In this document: positions 34,943 through 46,757 of the stretch, piece by piece | How positions within the stretch are numbered: the first letter of the stretch is position 1 | How the letters are laid out: every line of letters begins with the position of its first letter | DNA from: Syngnathus acus | Lineage: Eukaryota; Chordata; Actinopteri; Syngnathiformes; Syngnathidae | Assembly (NCBI RefSeq): GCF_901709675.1 | Contig: NC_051088.1 | Coordinates: 2,962,664-3,026,663, forward strand | Direction of reading: 5' to 3' | Length of the DNA stretch: 64,000 bases | Notes under the pieces: generated by a model | The model's input: the letters and a program-made list of their open reading frames with translations, nothing else | The model's database searches: none | What the model was told of the DNA's origin: nothing | Translations under genes and position numbers: made by a program

Positions 34943-37767
34943 CTGTCGGGAACATAAAAATGATGGCATGTTATGCTTTAAAGCACATCGGCTATTTGGA
35001 CCTTCACTGAGACTGTTTACATAATATTGCATAGACTTGCTCTGATGGTAAAATAAATTGGGGCGAGCTTTGAGGTAGGGTCTGTGCAGCGGTCCCCAAC
35101 CTTTCCAGCGCCACAAACCGGATTATTGTCAGACAATATTTTCATAGATCGGTTTTTAAGGTGGCGGCACACTGCCTCACAGTTTGAAGGGTGTGGGTTC
35201 GATTCCACCGCCGGCCCTCCCTGTGTGGAGTTTGCATGTTCTCCCCGTGCCTGCGTGGGTTTTCCCCGGGAATGTCAATTTCCTCCCACATCCCCAAAAA
35301 AAACATGCTTGGGAGGCAGATTGAGCACTCCAAAAAAAAAGGTGAGTGCAAGTGTGAATTTCTGTTTGTCTCTGTGTGCCCTGCGATTGCCTGGCAACCA
35401 GTTCAGGGTGTCCCCCGAAACTTTATTAATCGTGCAATTTCCACAACAGCTGCAGCTGTAACAAATTAATAGTAAAAAAAAATATATATAACATCAACAA
35501 AGTCAATGAAAATGGTCAATTAAATTTGCTTGCAATCGATCTAAGTCTTAGGTTGGACACTGGGAAATGAACCTAAAACACTGAGACACCCTGCATCATT
35601 TTGCAAAATGGCTTTTGGATACTTTTGTGGGTCTACCCATGACAGACATGACTACTAAATATCATGTTGCAAAGGGAAACTGGCTTTGTGAAAAACAAAA
35701 AATCAGGGCAGAGCAGCGTGCTGCCGTCATGTTTGAATCAGCGCTTTTTATTCTGCTGTCTTCATTTTCTGTTTCGTTTTTTTCCCTTCTTTGTGTTTGA
35801 TTCGATTCTTTAGTTGTGCTATATTCTACATTGCTCTGTTGCTGGGGTTTTCAACTGGTTTTGTCCAAGGGACCACCATAATAACCAAGAAGCAACTGCG
35901 GGACCACTGCTTTGGCGGAATATTTTATTTTGCACCGAAAGAGGATAGACCTATACAGGCTATTTATTTGCATCTGTATGTCTATTTTGGGAATCTCAGC
36001 TACATTTAATACAATTTGGATGGGTAAATGGTTCACAGAATTAGCTGGAAAATAAATCAAGTCTAAATAATAAATCAATTTTATTTTTAAAAGTGTTAAA
36101 ATTATTTTCCATTTACAATTTCGCGGACCACCTGCAATACCGCTATAAACCACTAGAGGGCCGCGGACCACCGGTTGATAATCGCTGCTCTATTGAATTC
36201 TGCTGTTTGACCTGCCGTTTTCTTAGCTCCATTCTCTTATGCTCTGCTATAATGTCATAATACTCTCTATTCTATTCTGTTCTCTTCTGCGCGGCTCATG
36301 TCCTGCTGTTCCATTCTACTCTACTGCTCTATTCGCATTCTGCTGTTCTATTCTACGTAATTCTCTTCACCTTTGTTCTGAAGAGTTAAACAACGGCAGT
36401 AAGTGCGTTTAATGAATGCGTGCAAACAACGTTACACGTTAAGATCCAAAAAATGTGGGTAAAAAAATACCACGCACTGATTGGCTATATACAAATGAGT
36501 TCATTTGGGTGTCCGTAACTCGCGTGGAAAAATTAAATAAATCACCAGCGGCACAGCGTGCACATGTCAGTGTTTGCCAGAAAATCATTGCTAAAGTTAG
36601 TTTCGTTGACTAAGAATAAAACATTTTTTCAATACATTTGTATATATTTTGGTTTGATGGTCGATGTTAAGCATATTTTTAATGAGTGTAAAAAAAAATA
36701 TCACTAATAAAAAAAAAAAGTGATAAAAATCATGCAGGCTTTCTCAGGGCGGGCCAGGCCCTGGGCCAATCGAAAAAGTGGACCACCCTGGCTATAATAT
36801 GCCTACATCTGTGCTGTATTGTGTAATGAAGTAAATGTTGTAAAGTGTATCATGTGAGCTTCTTACCCAATGATTGACAAAATTCCTGACCAGGACAGCT
36901 GGAGCGAAGGACCTTGCTGGGTTCATCCCTGCTCCGGTGTAGTAAATCTAAGTGGAAAAACATGGAATATTCAAATTCTTGAACGTGGGCACATGAGGGT
37001 CTTTAGTCTCACCCCGAGAAGATGTCCCATCAGCACAGAGAACCCAATAGCCAGGGCAGCCGATCCCAAGCGTCCGTTGCGACGCTCGTCCGTCACAGCA
37101 AAGATGCAAACCACCAGCTGCAAGGTAAGGAAGACCTCCATGGTGGTGGCCATGCCCAGACTGATGCCTGGCTGCAGCTGGGAATTAAGGGAGGGAAATT
37201 ACCACCGCATCTGTTTCTCACCCTCAAGGCACAAGCTTCACACATGTACAACTTATTATTGCACCAAGTAAGTGGATTGAATTTTATTTATTTTTATTGA
37301 AAAAACAATTTGCAGTGTTTTCATGTTGAAGAAAAGACAGAGCGAGATGCATTCTTTCCATAGGACAGAACCAAATGCTTAACAAAGTGGGTCCCAGGTG
37401 GTCTTACCGTGTTCAGGACCAAGTTGCCCCTCATGTTGATGGGTGTGACCCCATAGAGCACAGCGGCGCCAGCCAGGGCTCCTAGACATTGGGCAACTAT
37501 GTAGAAGACAGCGCGAAACAGTGACATTTGGGAGCCAATCAAGAATGCAAAGGTCACCGCAGGGTTGATGTGTCCGCCGCTGATATGGCCAATGGACTGG
37601 ATAAATGTAGCGGCCGCCAGGCCAAAGCAGAAGGCAACGTGCAGGACGTTGTGGGGCCCTGTGGTCCAGCGGAGAGCAGCCCCCAAGCCAAAGAAGACAA
37701 ATAACATGGTGCCATAGAACTCTGCGAACACCGCCCGCCAGAAGGACACAGAGCGGAATTCCCACAT
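34757..37767 (-). CDS. mip: mip (aquaporin-0), complete, 4 exons, 263 aa
   Basis: Major intrinsic protein of lens fibre: a six-helix membrane water channel and junction protein of lens fibre cells. Exons on the - strand: 37767-37408 (360 nt), 37177-37013 (165), 36947-36867 (81), 36942-side final exon 34942-34757 (186 with stop TAA). These lengths equal the classic mammalian MIP exon pattern, and the total is 263 aa, as in human. It begins [17 protein letters not shown] and carries both aquaporin boxes, [10 protein letters not shown] (exon 1) and [10 protein letters not shown] (exon 3). It ends [10 protein letters not shown], the conserved C-terminus. The start ATG has a good Kozak context (gtcaccATGTGG). 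No frameshift or missing motif is seen. Teleosts carry mipa and mipb; the sequence alone does not let me choose. A TATA box lies upstream at 38064-38071. Confidence 0.96.
35083..35160. mobile_element. hAT MITE end fragment in mip intron 3
   Basis: Starts cagcggtccccaacctttcc and continues cgccacaaaccgg, the terminus of a common fish hAT MITE. The other end was not found; a repeat R1 copy adjoins it. Confidence 0.6.
35160..35420 (-). repeat. Interspersed repeat R1, inverted copy in mip intron 3
   Basis: Contains gtttgcatgttctccccgtg, ttttccccgggaatgtc, gcaaccagttcagggtgtcc. Reverse orientation relative to 27570-27893. Confidence 0.75.
35839..36190. mobile_element. hAT-like element in mip intron 3
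   Basis: Left ggggttttcaactggttttg then ccaagggaccacc; right gggccgcggaccaccggttg then ataatcgctgct. The inverted ends agree loosely; no clear 8-bp duplication found. Confidence 0.5.
36190..36370 (+). repeat. Degenerate TTCTATTCTGCTG low-complexity tract
   Basis: Imperfect pyrimidine-rich repeats (tctattctattctgttctc, attctgctgttctattc) in mip intron 3. Confidence 0.6.
36867..36947 (-). CDS. mip: mip exon 3 (second NPA motif)
   Basis: 81 nt, 27 codons, starting [19 protein letters not shown] and ending NHW. It holds the second NPA box with the selectivity-filter arginine (NPAR). It is below the usual ORF length cut-off, so it was read directly from the sequence between AG and GTAAGAAG. Confidence 0.94.
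37013..37177 (-). CDS. mip: mip exon 2
   Basis: 165 nt, 55 codons; acceptor attcccag, donor GTGAGAC. It encodes [16 protein letters not shown] then [17 protein letters not shown] and GHLLG, which are helices 4-5 of the aquaporin fold. Confidence 0.94.
37408..37767 (-). CDS. mip: mip exon 1 (first NPA half)
   Basis: 360 nt, 120 codons, phase 0 exit; donor GTAAGAC at 37407-37401. It encodes membrane helices 1-3 and the first half-helix with HINPAVT, ending GNLVLNT as in human MIP. A + strand open frame over this region is only a shadow. Confidence 0.95.
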
Positions 37768-38063
37768 GGTGACCTGAAAGTGGACTATCCACAAAATATC
37801 AGTCTACTAAACAGAGACGTACCCCTCCCTGCACAGTAGCTCTCAGTTCAAATTTCCCTTTCAACAGGAAAGTCTGACTCAAGCCAAACTTGGGATACTT
37901 TGGGAATGTCGGTCTTGGAGAACTCCTGAATGGAGCGCCGTACGAGTCTGCTTGCATCAAGGGGCCAACGCCAACGTAGTTATCAAAACACAAAGACACA
38001 TACAGCAGGAGGATGCTACACACATTCAGACGTTTTTTCCAGGTCGGCGGTAACTCAGGGGCC

Positions 38064-38071
38064 TTTTTATA
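38064..38071 (-). promoter_or_regulatory. mip: TATA box of mip
   Basis: On the - strand the sequence reads TTCTTATAAAAAGGCCCC. It lies about 300 bp upstream of the mip ATG, preceded further upstream by a CACCC-type motif (ccacacccctggg). Vertebrate MIP promoters are TATA-containing. No upstream intron was identified, so the 5' UTR would be about 270 nt. Confidence 0.55.
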
Positions 38072-38204
38072 AGAACCTCACTAAACCCAGGGGTGTGGTC
38101 AGTACACACTGGTGTCATTTGAAACAGCATCCTTAACCCTTGCCATGCCTGCACCAGCCGATGTTGATTACTCTCAAATATTTGAATTTTATATAATGTG
38201 TATA

Positions 38205-38330
38205 TGTATATATATATGTGTATATATATATGTATGATATATGTATATATATATGTATATATGTATGTATATATATGATATGTATATATACACATATATA
38301 TATATACATACGTACATACACGCATACAAT
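38205..38330 (+). repeat. (TATATG)n / (TA)n microsatellite upstream of mip
   Basis: Runs of tatatatatgtatatat between 38205 and 38330. Confidence 0.9.
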
Positions 38331-38430
38331 CACAATTCATGTTGAGAATTATCCTCCTCAAGGTTTCTGTCTGTCCGTCTGTCTGTATGTCTGTTTTTCT
38401 GTACACTATCTATCAATCGATATAGATATA

Positions 38431-39173
38431 CCGTATTGGCCCGAATATAAAACGACCCTGATTCTAAGACGACCCCCCTCTTTTTCAAGACTCAAGTTTG
38501 AAAAAAGACTTTTTGAACACCAAATTTAATTTTTATACAGAAAATAATTACAGTACATCTGAAACAAATGATTATAACAATATATTCGAGAGAAAAAGCA
38601 TGTTATTTTGCCTAATTCAAATCATGCAAAAACGGTCTATCACATATTAATATCTGAACATTTAAATATGTAAACTAAAGTGCAATAACATTTGTAAATG
38701 AATGGCTTCTGGTTTTTGAAATGTAAATGAACCAATCTACTGTGATAAAACAACAAACAGTAACAAACAAGCATTAACCATCAAAGTGAAGTCTAACTGT
38801 AACTGTAGTCTTGAAACAAATCTTAATAAGGAAAACATTGCAATGAGATAATGCAAACTGCTACCGCTATTGTTGGGGAGCCTGAGGACTGTATAGTAAG
38901 TTGGCGCGGATGGTTATGCACTTTTCGCCCACAGGTGTCGGTCAGAACACAGGAGGGAAGACGTGGTTCAGTTTTGATTGCTTTACTGAATTATTGGCAA
39001 AAAAGTAACAGGCACTGTGGCTCATAGGGGCATACAGGCAAACTGGCAAAAGGGTATAGGCACACGTTTGGTCGTAAGGATCTGAAAGCAGGTGTGTGTA
39101 GTGTACATGGGTGAGTCTTTGAGTGTGTGAATGTGATTCTTGTGTGTGTGTTATTGTATGAAGCGTGTTTGAG

Positions 39174-39211
<38 letters not shown>

Positions 39212-39952
39212 TGGTGTGTGTGTGGTTCTGCAACAGACAGAAATATGTCTGTCAACGCTCAACTTCTGACGTCACACAACTCTAGTAGACGACACACATT
39301 ACATAACTAACTGCGTGTAACGGTTCCGCTATACTAATGAACCATAAATGAAATACTCTCGGTCACACACCAAACATAAGTCATCGAAACCACAAAATAC
39401 ATTTGCTGGCGACCGTTAGTTGCCGTGCCGCTGCGATACGGCTACTCGTACGATGCGAGGCAAACTTAAAGGAGCGCGCTGAAGCTATCAATCAAACGGC
39501 GCACACACGAAACAAAGCGCGATCAGACAAACGGCACAACAGTAGACAGTAGTAACAATGAAACGTATATACTCACTTTGTGTCAAAGACGCACACGATC
39601 ACAGCAACATACTTAGTTGATACCAGCAACCTTTAACTTACCGCTGCGCACAAGCTCCAACAATCGTGATAAGCTGAGGTAACTCACGCGAGACTTAAGG
39701 CGCGGTGACGTAACTTTCCAACATTTAAACATCAACATAGCAACCTTTCTAACAGCTATTTTTATTTTTATTCTTTGTGACAGGGGTTCAATTTGGCCTG
39801 GGGAGTTAAATTCAGCATTCGCTTTAAAGATATCTGGTGCCATCTAGCGTTGTGAATGGGTATAATGTCTAGGCCCCGAATGTAAGACGACCCCCACTTT
39901 TTCAGTCTTATTTCAATGCAAAAAACACTGTCTTATATTCGGGCCAATACCG
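38431..39952. mobile_element. TIR element T4, about 1.5 kb, TA target
   Basis: Left ccgtattggcccgaatataa, right ttatattcgggccaatacc; both are flanked by TA. Sub-terminal copies of the motif gacgaccccc occur on both sides. No transposase was recognised inside. It contains a (GT)n tract at about 39176-39226. Confidence 0.78.
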
Positions 39953-39968
39953 TATATGTAGATAGATA

Positions 39969-40889
39969 CAGTAATGGCTCGCTACATCGCGGTTCGTTTG
40001 TCGCGGTTTTACTACGGATTTGTTTTTCAAAATTAAAAAAAAATTTAAAAGTCAAAATAAAACTTCTAAATTGAGGAATTATGGCACAAAACATGCCCAC
40101 ACGCCAGCAGAAGGTAAGTAGTGCCCCCACAATTGCAGTGCGTACACTTGTACCTTTTTATCAACATTGTTTTATAATAATGAGTTCTAAAAACATTTAC
40201 AGTATGTACACTTGTACCTTGTTATAAAAAAAAATCATAATAATAAAAGTTGTTCTAAAAACATATTTACAGTATGTGTTAAGAATTCTCTATGTTATTT
40301 ATGTTATTCAGCCGTGCTTTGATTTGAGGTAGGGTGATTTATTTTGAAGGCTGTTTTCAGGCGGTACCACTTCCTGTTTTACGTTCGTGTACATATGTCG
40401 GTTACAGTGTTACAGGAGTCATTGACGATGTAAGTGGGTTTCCTAACAAGAGAAATGAACGATCACATGTGTCTAACCTTTAGGACAATGTAGTATTGCT
40501 CCAAATGTTCATTTAAATTCCTTTAGAGGTCCGTTTTCGCGTGTTAGCACGATCGCGAATTAGCATCTTTCCGCTAACTCGTTAGCCTGCCCAGTACTTC
40601 TTGTTAACATGTTACACGCACACACGTATAACATTTATATTTACAATATTTGTACAATTTTTTTGTATGTTATTTATACTATTAATGTATTATTTACATG
40701 TTTGAAATAATTATTTAATGTTCTAATAATGAAATATGCACTTAAATGGTTTTATATACATTTATTGACACACACAAAATGAACAGATAAAAAAAAAAGT
40801 ACAGATAAGAGGGTGACCGTACTTTGCAGATTTCACTTATCGCGGGTGGTTTTTGGAACCAATTATCCGCGATAAATGAGGGATTACTG
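39969..40889. mobile_element. Tigger-like TIR element T2, copy 2
   Basis: Left cagtaatggctcgctacatc, right gataaatgagggattactg, TA on both sides. It shares gaggaattatggcacaaaa with copy 1 but carries about 330 bp extra around 40277-40620. It starts 16 bp after element T4. Confidence 0.8.
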
Positions 40890-40907
40890 TATATACATGT
40901 ATGTATT

Positions 40908-40980
40908 TGTGTGTGCGCGCGTGTGTGTGTGTGTGTGCGTGCGTGCGTGCGTGTGTGTGTGGTGTACACATGCGCGTGTG
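40908..40980 (+). repeat. (GT)n/(GC)n microsatellite
   Basis: gtgtgcgcgcgtgtgtgtg and gtgcgtgcgtgcgtgtg directly to the right of element T2 copy 2. Confidence 0.9.
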
Positions 40981-41049
40981 TATGTACTGTACATATAATA
41001 TTTTACATATGTTTTTATATATTTAAAAATGCAGCGGGTCACGCTGACA

Positions 41050-41583
41050 CATGTAGTATTAAACAAACAACGAATACCAAGATGTAAAATAAATACATAA
41101 ATGTCAAAATTAACGATTTAAGAGCGTATTGACTTGGTGTCGATGTTCTATTTGGTCATTTATTGATGTAGATACTCGTAAACGGCCCACGTGGCAGCAG
41201 AAGTGATTAGGCAGAAGTTTGCATTGTGCAGCTCAGGTCGCATAAAGCACTGGAAAATCCACAGTCAGGGACGGAACGGTGACAGCGGGCACAGGCATTG
41301 AGCATGCTGCTGACAAGTGTGGATGCTGGCGGGTTTGAAAGAATTGTGCTGACCTCACTGACACTTTTGTCTTGCTTACAAAAATGCTTGCTGGCAGCTA
41401 CACTTTCTACTAGTTTCCCCATGTTTAACTTGCATTTGTTGTTTTAGCCAGTTTCGTGCCCTTCAGTCTACAACAAATATTGGACACCCAGAGACTCAAT
41501 GCCTGTTTTATAATAATAGGATGGGAAAAGAAATCAAATATACAGAACAGTGGAGGTAAAAAGGCGCGTTCCTGCTGCTTGAG
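41050..41583. other. Intergenic, nothing recognised
   Basis: No coding similarity. A 71-codon - strand open frame here has no recognisable motif. Confidence 0.45.
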
Positions 41584-42111
41584 TACCGTATTTTTCGGAC
41601 TATAAGTCGCGGTTTTTTTTTTTTCAAAATTTGGGTGGGGGGCGACTTATACTCAGGAGCGACTTATATGTGAATTTTTTCACAAATTTTTACTTGATCA
41701 TTAACACTTTACTTACTAGTATAGTTGATCACTTCACGTTATTTTCACTTTAAACCGCATGAGGGCGCACTATGGCTGTGGAATAATTGGAGCCTCACTG
41801 ACTGAGTTCCATTCACTGACTTCCGGACATCTAATGATTTGGAGTGACACAGATGGTTCGATAAACTTGTTATTTATGTTATAGTTATTTGATATATAGT
41901 TTATTTAGAGTAGCAATGTGTATGTTGTTAGACTTCAGTGTTTCCGATTTTCTAGGGATGCAGTGAAGGCAGCAGGGGGGGGGGGCGGAAAGAGCGATCC
42001 AGGGCGCTTGCGTGTGTTGGCTCACATGTTGAGCTCTTGATTTGTGAAATAAAGAGCCGGTTACCAAACCCACGTCTTGCCTGGTACTTTGGTAACACTA
42101 CAATATAGTTA

Positions 42112-42212
42112 CCGTTTTTTTCCGTGTATAATGCGCCCCCATGTATAATACGCACCCTAAAAATGGCATGTGGATGCTGGAAAAAAGCCTGTACCCATGT
42201 ATAATACGCACC

Positions 42213-42258
<46 letters not shown>

Positions 42259-42848
42259 TCCCAATGATCGTCACACACGCAGGGAGGCAATGGGTCCCAT
42301 TTTTATAGTCTTTGGTATGGTCTTAACTAGGCTGGATGTATTTTTTTTTGTTGGCGTTGATTTCTCCGACTGCCCGTAAAGGCACCACCGCAATCAGATG
42401 AAAAGAGAGGAAAGTGACGTGCGGACATGTGAAAAAGGCGGCTCTGTATGGGAGAGACGTTGAAGAGGAATAAAAACACCCTTGGAAACCAAAACTTGCC
42501 CCTCGTCGTGACTCGGAGCCGCAACAAATGTTTCGGATTTGTGTAGGGTACATTGTGACAGCAAACGAGCAGGTGATCGAGCAAGCGTCTGATACGAGAG
42601 CATTGCGTTCGTATGGAGCGTGTTTGAAGTGAACAGCAGAGACGAAAGGAACATGGCAAAGTGTTGTGAAATAAAATATTACCTGTAATACGCATTTTGT
42701 TATTTGCTGATTGTATTAAACTATCACATTCATTGTCAGTCAAGAAGAGAAGAGGACTATTATCCCTTCTTTGACGAAATGACCAGAGCACAGTACAAAC
42801 ACACTATTGTCGGTCAGTCCTGTTGTTGGTTTTGTTGTACCATGATTT

Positions 42849-42883
<35 letters not shown>

Positions 42884-42988
42884 AAAAAAAAAAAATTTAA
42901 AAAAATTTGTACCCATGTATAATGCGCACCCCAGATTTTAGGACAATAAATTAGTTAAATTTTGCGCATTATACACGGAAAAAAACGG
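42112..42988. mobile_element. Tigger-like TIR element T5, copy 1
   Basis: Left ccgtttttttccgtgtataa, right ttatacacggaaaaaaacgg, TA duplication. Internal tgacagcaaacgagcaggtg is shared, inverted, with copy 2 at 50022-50866. It carries two long homopolymers (T at 42219-42255, A at 42854-42880). Confidence 0.85.
42255..42316 (-). mobile_element. SINE remnant with internal deletion
   Basis: On the - strand: accaaagactataaaaatgg, gacccattgcctccctg joined directly to tgtgtgacgatcattgggac. In the full SINE these two parts are about 130 bp apart. Confidence 0.75.
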
Positions 42989-43381
42989 TATATACGTAGA
43001 TCTGTGGAATAATTGGAGCCACCAACTGACAACGAGGCTGACAACGAGGCTGACGTCAGCGGCACACGTAGGTCCGGAATCGACAGCTGTTTTTTGTTGT
43101 TGTTGTTATTGTTTTTACACAGAGGATGAATATTCCGGTGGATTTAATGATTTGGAGTGACACGGATGGTTCGTTAAAATTGTTGTTTATATTACATTTA
43201 TTTGATATATCTAGTCTGACGTCCGCGGCGCACGTAGTCTTTCCGGCGTCAACAGCTGTGGGTTTTTTTTTTTTTTCAAGTGACACGGAAGACGAAGATT
43301 CGGATGGATTTATTGATTTGGACACGGATGGTTCAATAAAATTGTTGTTTTTATTATTGTTATTTCATACATAGTTTATAT

Positions 43382-44112
43382 AGGGTGTTTCATAAAGTAC
43401 GCAGTTTTTAAAAATGCAATAAATCAGCCAAAATCGATGCAAAATTCAAAATTTTTATTTAATTTCATTCAACATATACTTCAATTTAATCATGAAAAAT
43501 GATATCGAGCATATGTCCACCTCCACTTTCTCTGCAGGCAGTCATCCGATCGTTGAAATTAACGATAACTCTTTTGCAGACGTCCCTGTCGATTTCGCCG
43601 ATTACCCGTTGAATTTCCATCTTCAGTTCGGTAATCGTTTGAGGTTTGTTCACGTAAACTTGTGACTTCACATATCCCCATAAAAAGAAGTCACAAGGTG
43701 TGAGGTCACATGACCTCGGAGGCCATTCTTGGTCGCCGCCGCGAAGTGAGATCAGACGCTCAGGGAATTACGGTTTCGACCGGGCGATTTTCTGGTTGCA
43801 ACTGACCCAGATTCTTCGAATTTCTGTACCAACCTCGAAACTGTTGTTGCGGTCGGGGCATTGTCACGTCCAAAGATCGCGCGAAGTTTACGGACAGTCT
43901 CTGCGTAGCACTCCCCGTTTTTGTAATGAGTTTTCACAATAAGAATGCGTTGCTCGATACTGAACCGCTCCATGGCTACAAAATGGAAAAACGACAAATG
44001 GTCTTCTAATCGGAGTGATAATAGATAACGAAAATTATAGGAACAGTGCTGACAATCTTCAAACAAAAAAATCCCGCGCAATTAAAAAACTGCGTACTTT
44101 ATGAAACACCCT
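43382..44112 (-). mobile_element. Mariner-like element with DUF4817-type HTH, internally deleted
   Basis: TIRs agggtgtttcataaagtacg / cgtactttatgaaacaccct, 731 bp. The - strand encodes the N-terminal helix-turn-helix MERFSIEQRILIVKTHYKNG, APTATTVSRLVQKFEESGSV and the C-terminal end WPPRSCDLTPCDFFLWGYVK, SQVYVNKPQTITELKMEIQR. The middle of the transposase is deleted. This family is best known from arthropods. The target is the ATAT/TA of a site that is intact at 4793 in the other copy. Confidence 0.8.
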
Positions 44113-44689
44113 ATATATTGTTATATGGGCCTGTAGAAAAATTTTAACTGCAACGCGCCGCTGACGTCGGACTTGTTTACATAAGGAAGACCAACTCGAT
44201 CGATGGCTTTAATGATTTGGAGTGACACAAGATGGTTTGCTAAAGGTGTTATTTATGTTATAGTTATTTGAATAACTGTTATTGTTACATCAGGCCCGTT
44301 CTCAGCTTCTCGTTTGTGTTTATGTCACGTTAGCATACTGTATCGTTTAGCTTGTTGCTCGTTCATGTCTGTTCTTGGTGTTGGATTTTGTCGAATAAAT
44401 TCCCCCAAAATGTGACTAATACTCCGGAGCGACTTATATATGGGTATTTTTTCACTTTATTGTGCATTATATGGCTGATGCGACGTATATCCCGGAGCAA
44501 CCTTTAGTCCGAAGAATTATGGTACGCTGTACCTCGACGTTCTAACGCCACAAAAGTTAAACGTGCTTATTCTGAAGGGCCACAGCAGTGCTGTGCAATA
44601 TCACAATAATATATGTAGAAGTGCAAGTGCTTGCCTGACCTAAATTAACAAAAAAAAGAAGACCTTCGGCTGCCTAAAATCATGCCTTT

Positions 44690-44790
44690 CTAAAAAAACA
44701 AGACTTTCTATACAACACGTTTTCGGGGTTAACGCGATTCACAAATTCTGGACCCCAAAGCGCATAAAATGAAGATTTAGGTGTACTTTT
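44690..44790 (-). mobile_element. TIR element T3 fragment
   Basis: Reverse strand reads cacctaaatcttcattttat, tttggggtccagaatttg, matching the left part of 31655-32348. Confidence 0.65.
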
Positions 44791-44983
44791 ATGTGACAGA
44801 AACCTTTCCCATTCCCTTAACCATTCCCACACTGTTCTGTGCATGTATTCTACCTTTACAGTAAATAAAAGAACCAAAATTATTTTCCCCATGAATGCCT
44901 TATAAAAGCCCGCAAAATAGTCAAGCCACAACAGGTGAAGCGCGAAGAAAACAAACTCCAGCCGAATCGGCCACTACAGGTTA

Positions 44984-45090
44984 ATTAAAGGCCATATCAT
45001 AGAAATGTGTCTTTAAACGTGTCTTAAATGTTTCTACTGAGGTAGCAGTTCTAATCAAAACTAGAACTTTGTGGTCTAATAGCTGCAGAA
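44984..45090 (-). pseudogene. LINE ORF C-terminal fragment
   Basis: SVETFKTRLKTHFYDMAFN followed by a stop resembles the conserved end of CR1/Rex1-type LINE ORFs. Too short to classify further. A GGAT run follows at 45128-45148. Confidence 0.45.
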
Positions 45091-45396
45091 AGTCGGCTCG
45101 GAACCTCGTGAGGATATGTGGTGCTGATAATGGATGGATGGATGGATAGTTGTTCAAATCAGCACTGATCGTTATCGCTAAGATCATTTTGAGTTTTGAT
45201 TATGTAAAATAATAAATTATGAATACAATATGAATATCAAAACTGGATCAAAACCACAGCTATTTCAGATCAATACACTATTATGGGCAAACTATACTTC
45301 AATAAAAAAAGCTGTGAACTGAAGTGGTTTGGCCGTGAAAAACCCATGTCTGTCCCTGTCGTGGTTGGACAAATGATATGAGAATGTATTTTAGTC

Positions 45397-46749
45397 CAGT
45401 GTTTCCCAACCTTTTTTCGTTCACGGCACACCTTTTCATTGGAAAAAATCTCGAGGCACACCACCAACAAAAGTCTGTTAAGTGTTACACCAGCTTCTAT
45501 ATTAAAATCAGTTAAATTACAACAAAAGACGCAAAATTCTATTCCTATATATATATGTATGGAGAGTCGAATAATTGAACAAAAATAAATACTAAATATT
45601 CTTTAAATTGTATTTCTTTTGTAAATAAAAGTGAGTTTTTGAAAAAAGGTTTTAGAAAGTGTAAGGAATAAACTATTGAAAGTGATTGTGATCAAAATCC
45701 AAAAGAATCAATACGACTTTGTTTACTGCTTTAGACTAGCTCTATAAATATTGCAACAATAAGAAGAAAGTCACTTTTAAAGACGCTCTGCTGTTCTGAC
45801 AGCGGCTGAGTGCTATCACAGTCGAGGTGTCTCGACTTGACTGTGTATTTTATGTTGGTGAAAAATGAACAATCCAGGTTTTCCCATTGAACTACATGCT
45901 CTGATTTCCATCGGACCGAAAACGCACCACAGACGTCATGTTTGGGGTGGCAGCTGCACTGACTACGACTTGAAGGCCCTGCAGCGCATAGTGAAAACGG
46001 CTAGTAAGACTATTGGTGCTTCTCTCCCCTCCTTGAAGGACATTTACACCTCCCATCTCACCCGCAAGGCGACCAAGATTGTGAGTGATGTGAGTCACCC
46101 CGCTCACTCTTTGTTTGATCTTCTGCCCTCTGGGAGGCGGTACAGGAGCCTGCGCTCCCGCACCACCAGACTCTCCAACAGCTTCGTACTCCAGGCTGTT
46201 AGGATCCTGAACTCGCTCCCCCTTTCAGCGTAGCGTCCTGTTCTTGCTGTCTGCACACTGGCTCGGTTTTGCCCCTCTTATTTATTGGGTTATTGGTTTA
46301 TTATTTATTCATCGCTCATTTTATTTATTATTATTATTTATTATTTATGGTTTGTGCCTTCTTGTTTTTGTTTTGTGTCGCCTACTTGTATGTCTCGTCA
46401 CCGTGGGATGGAGGAAACGGAATTTCGGTTTCTTTGTGTGTCTTGACGTATGAAGGGATTGACAATAAAGCTGACTTTGACTTTAACTTTGACTTTGATA
46501 GTGTCACTGTTAGTAAAAGCACACAGCAACACACACATAAACTGAGTATGTGCCGATGCCACAACATGAAATCTCAAGATTCTCCGATTTGCTACACGTG
46601 CACAATTAGCAAGTGGCTGACCAGGCCTTGCGCTAACTGACCAGTGGTTTGTCTATCCTGTTTACAATGCGCTCCGTAATTAATGTTGGACAATTTCCCA
46701 CGGCACAGCTGAACATCTCTCACGGCACACCAGTGGTTGGGAAACACTG
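45397..46749. mobile_element. hAT element with perfect 8-bp TSD, carrying LINE-A piece
   Basis: Ends cagtgtttcccaacc and ggttgggaaacactg; the duplication TTTTAGTC is perfect (45389-45396, 46750-46757). Sub-terminal cggcacacc motifs lie on both sides. A LINE-A 3' fragment is inserted at about 45938-46500. Confidence 0.9.
45938..46500 (+). mobile_element. LINE-A 3' fragment nested in hAT
   Basis: Encodes VWGGSCTDYDLKALQRIVKT to RILNSLPLSA, then the 3' UTR and tail gacaataaagctgactttga plus TTTAACT units. More diverged from the other two LINE-A copies than they are from each other. Confidence 0.87.
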
Positions 46750-46757
46750 TTTTAGTC

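Larger units (their letters stand above)
41586..44522. mobile_element. Tigger/pogo-like element, copy 2, with three nested insertions
   Basis: Left ccgtatttttcggactataa, right tttagtccgaagaattatgg, TA on both sides. Same module order as 4147-5205. Nested inside: a TIR element at 42112-42988 (itself with a SINE piece) and a mariner-like element at 43382-44112. Removing them leaves about 1.3 kb. The module at 43270-43330 can be read as DTEDEDSDGFIDLDTDGS, an acidic peptide that may be an old transposase tail (inference). Confidence 0.75.

Noticed and set aside
35615-35800. Possible extra exon in mip intron 3
   Set aside because: Exon phases and lengths of mip are complete without it, and it has no aquaporin similarity.
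37379-37792. Second frame over mip exon 1 (137 codons, - strand)
   Set aside because: Out-of-frame shadow of the conserved aquaporin frame.
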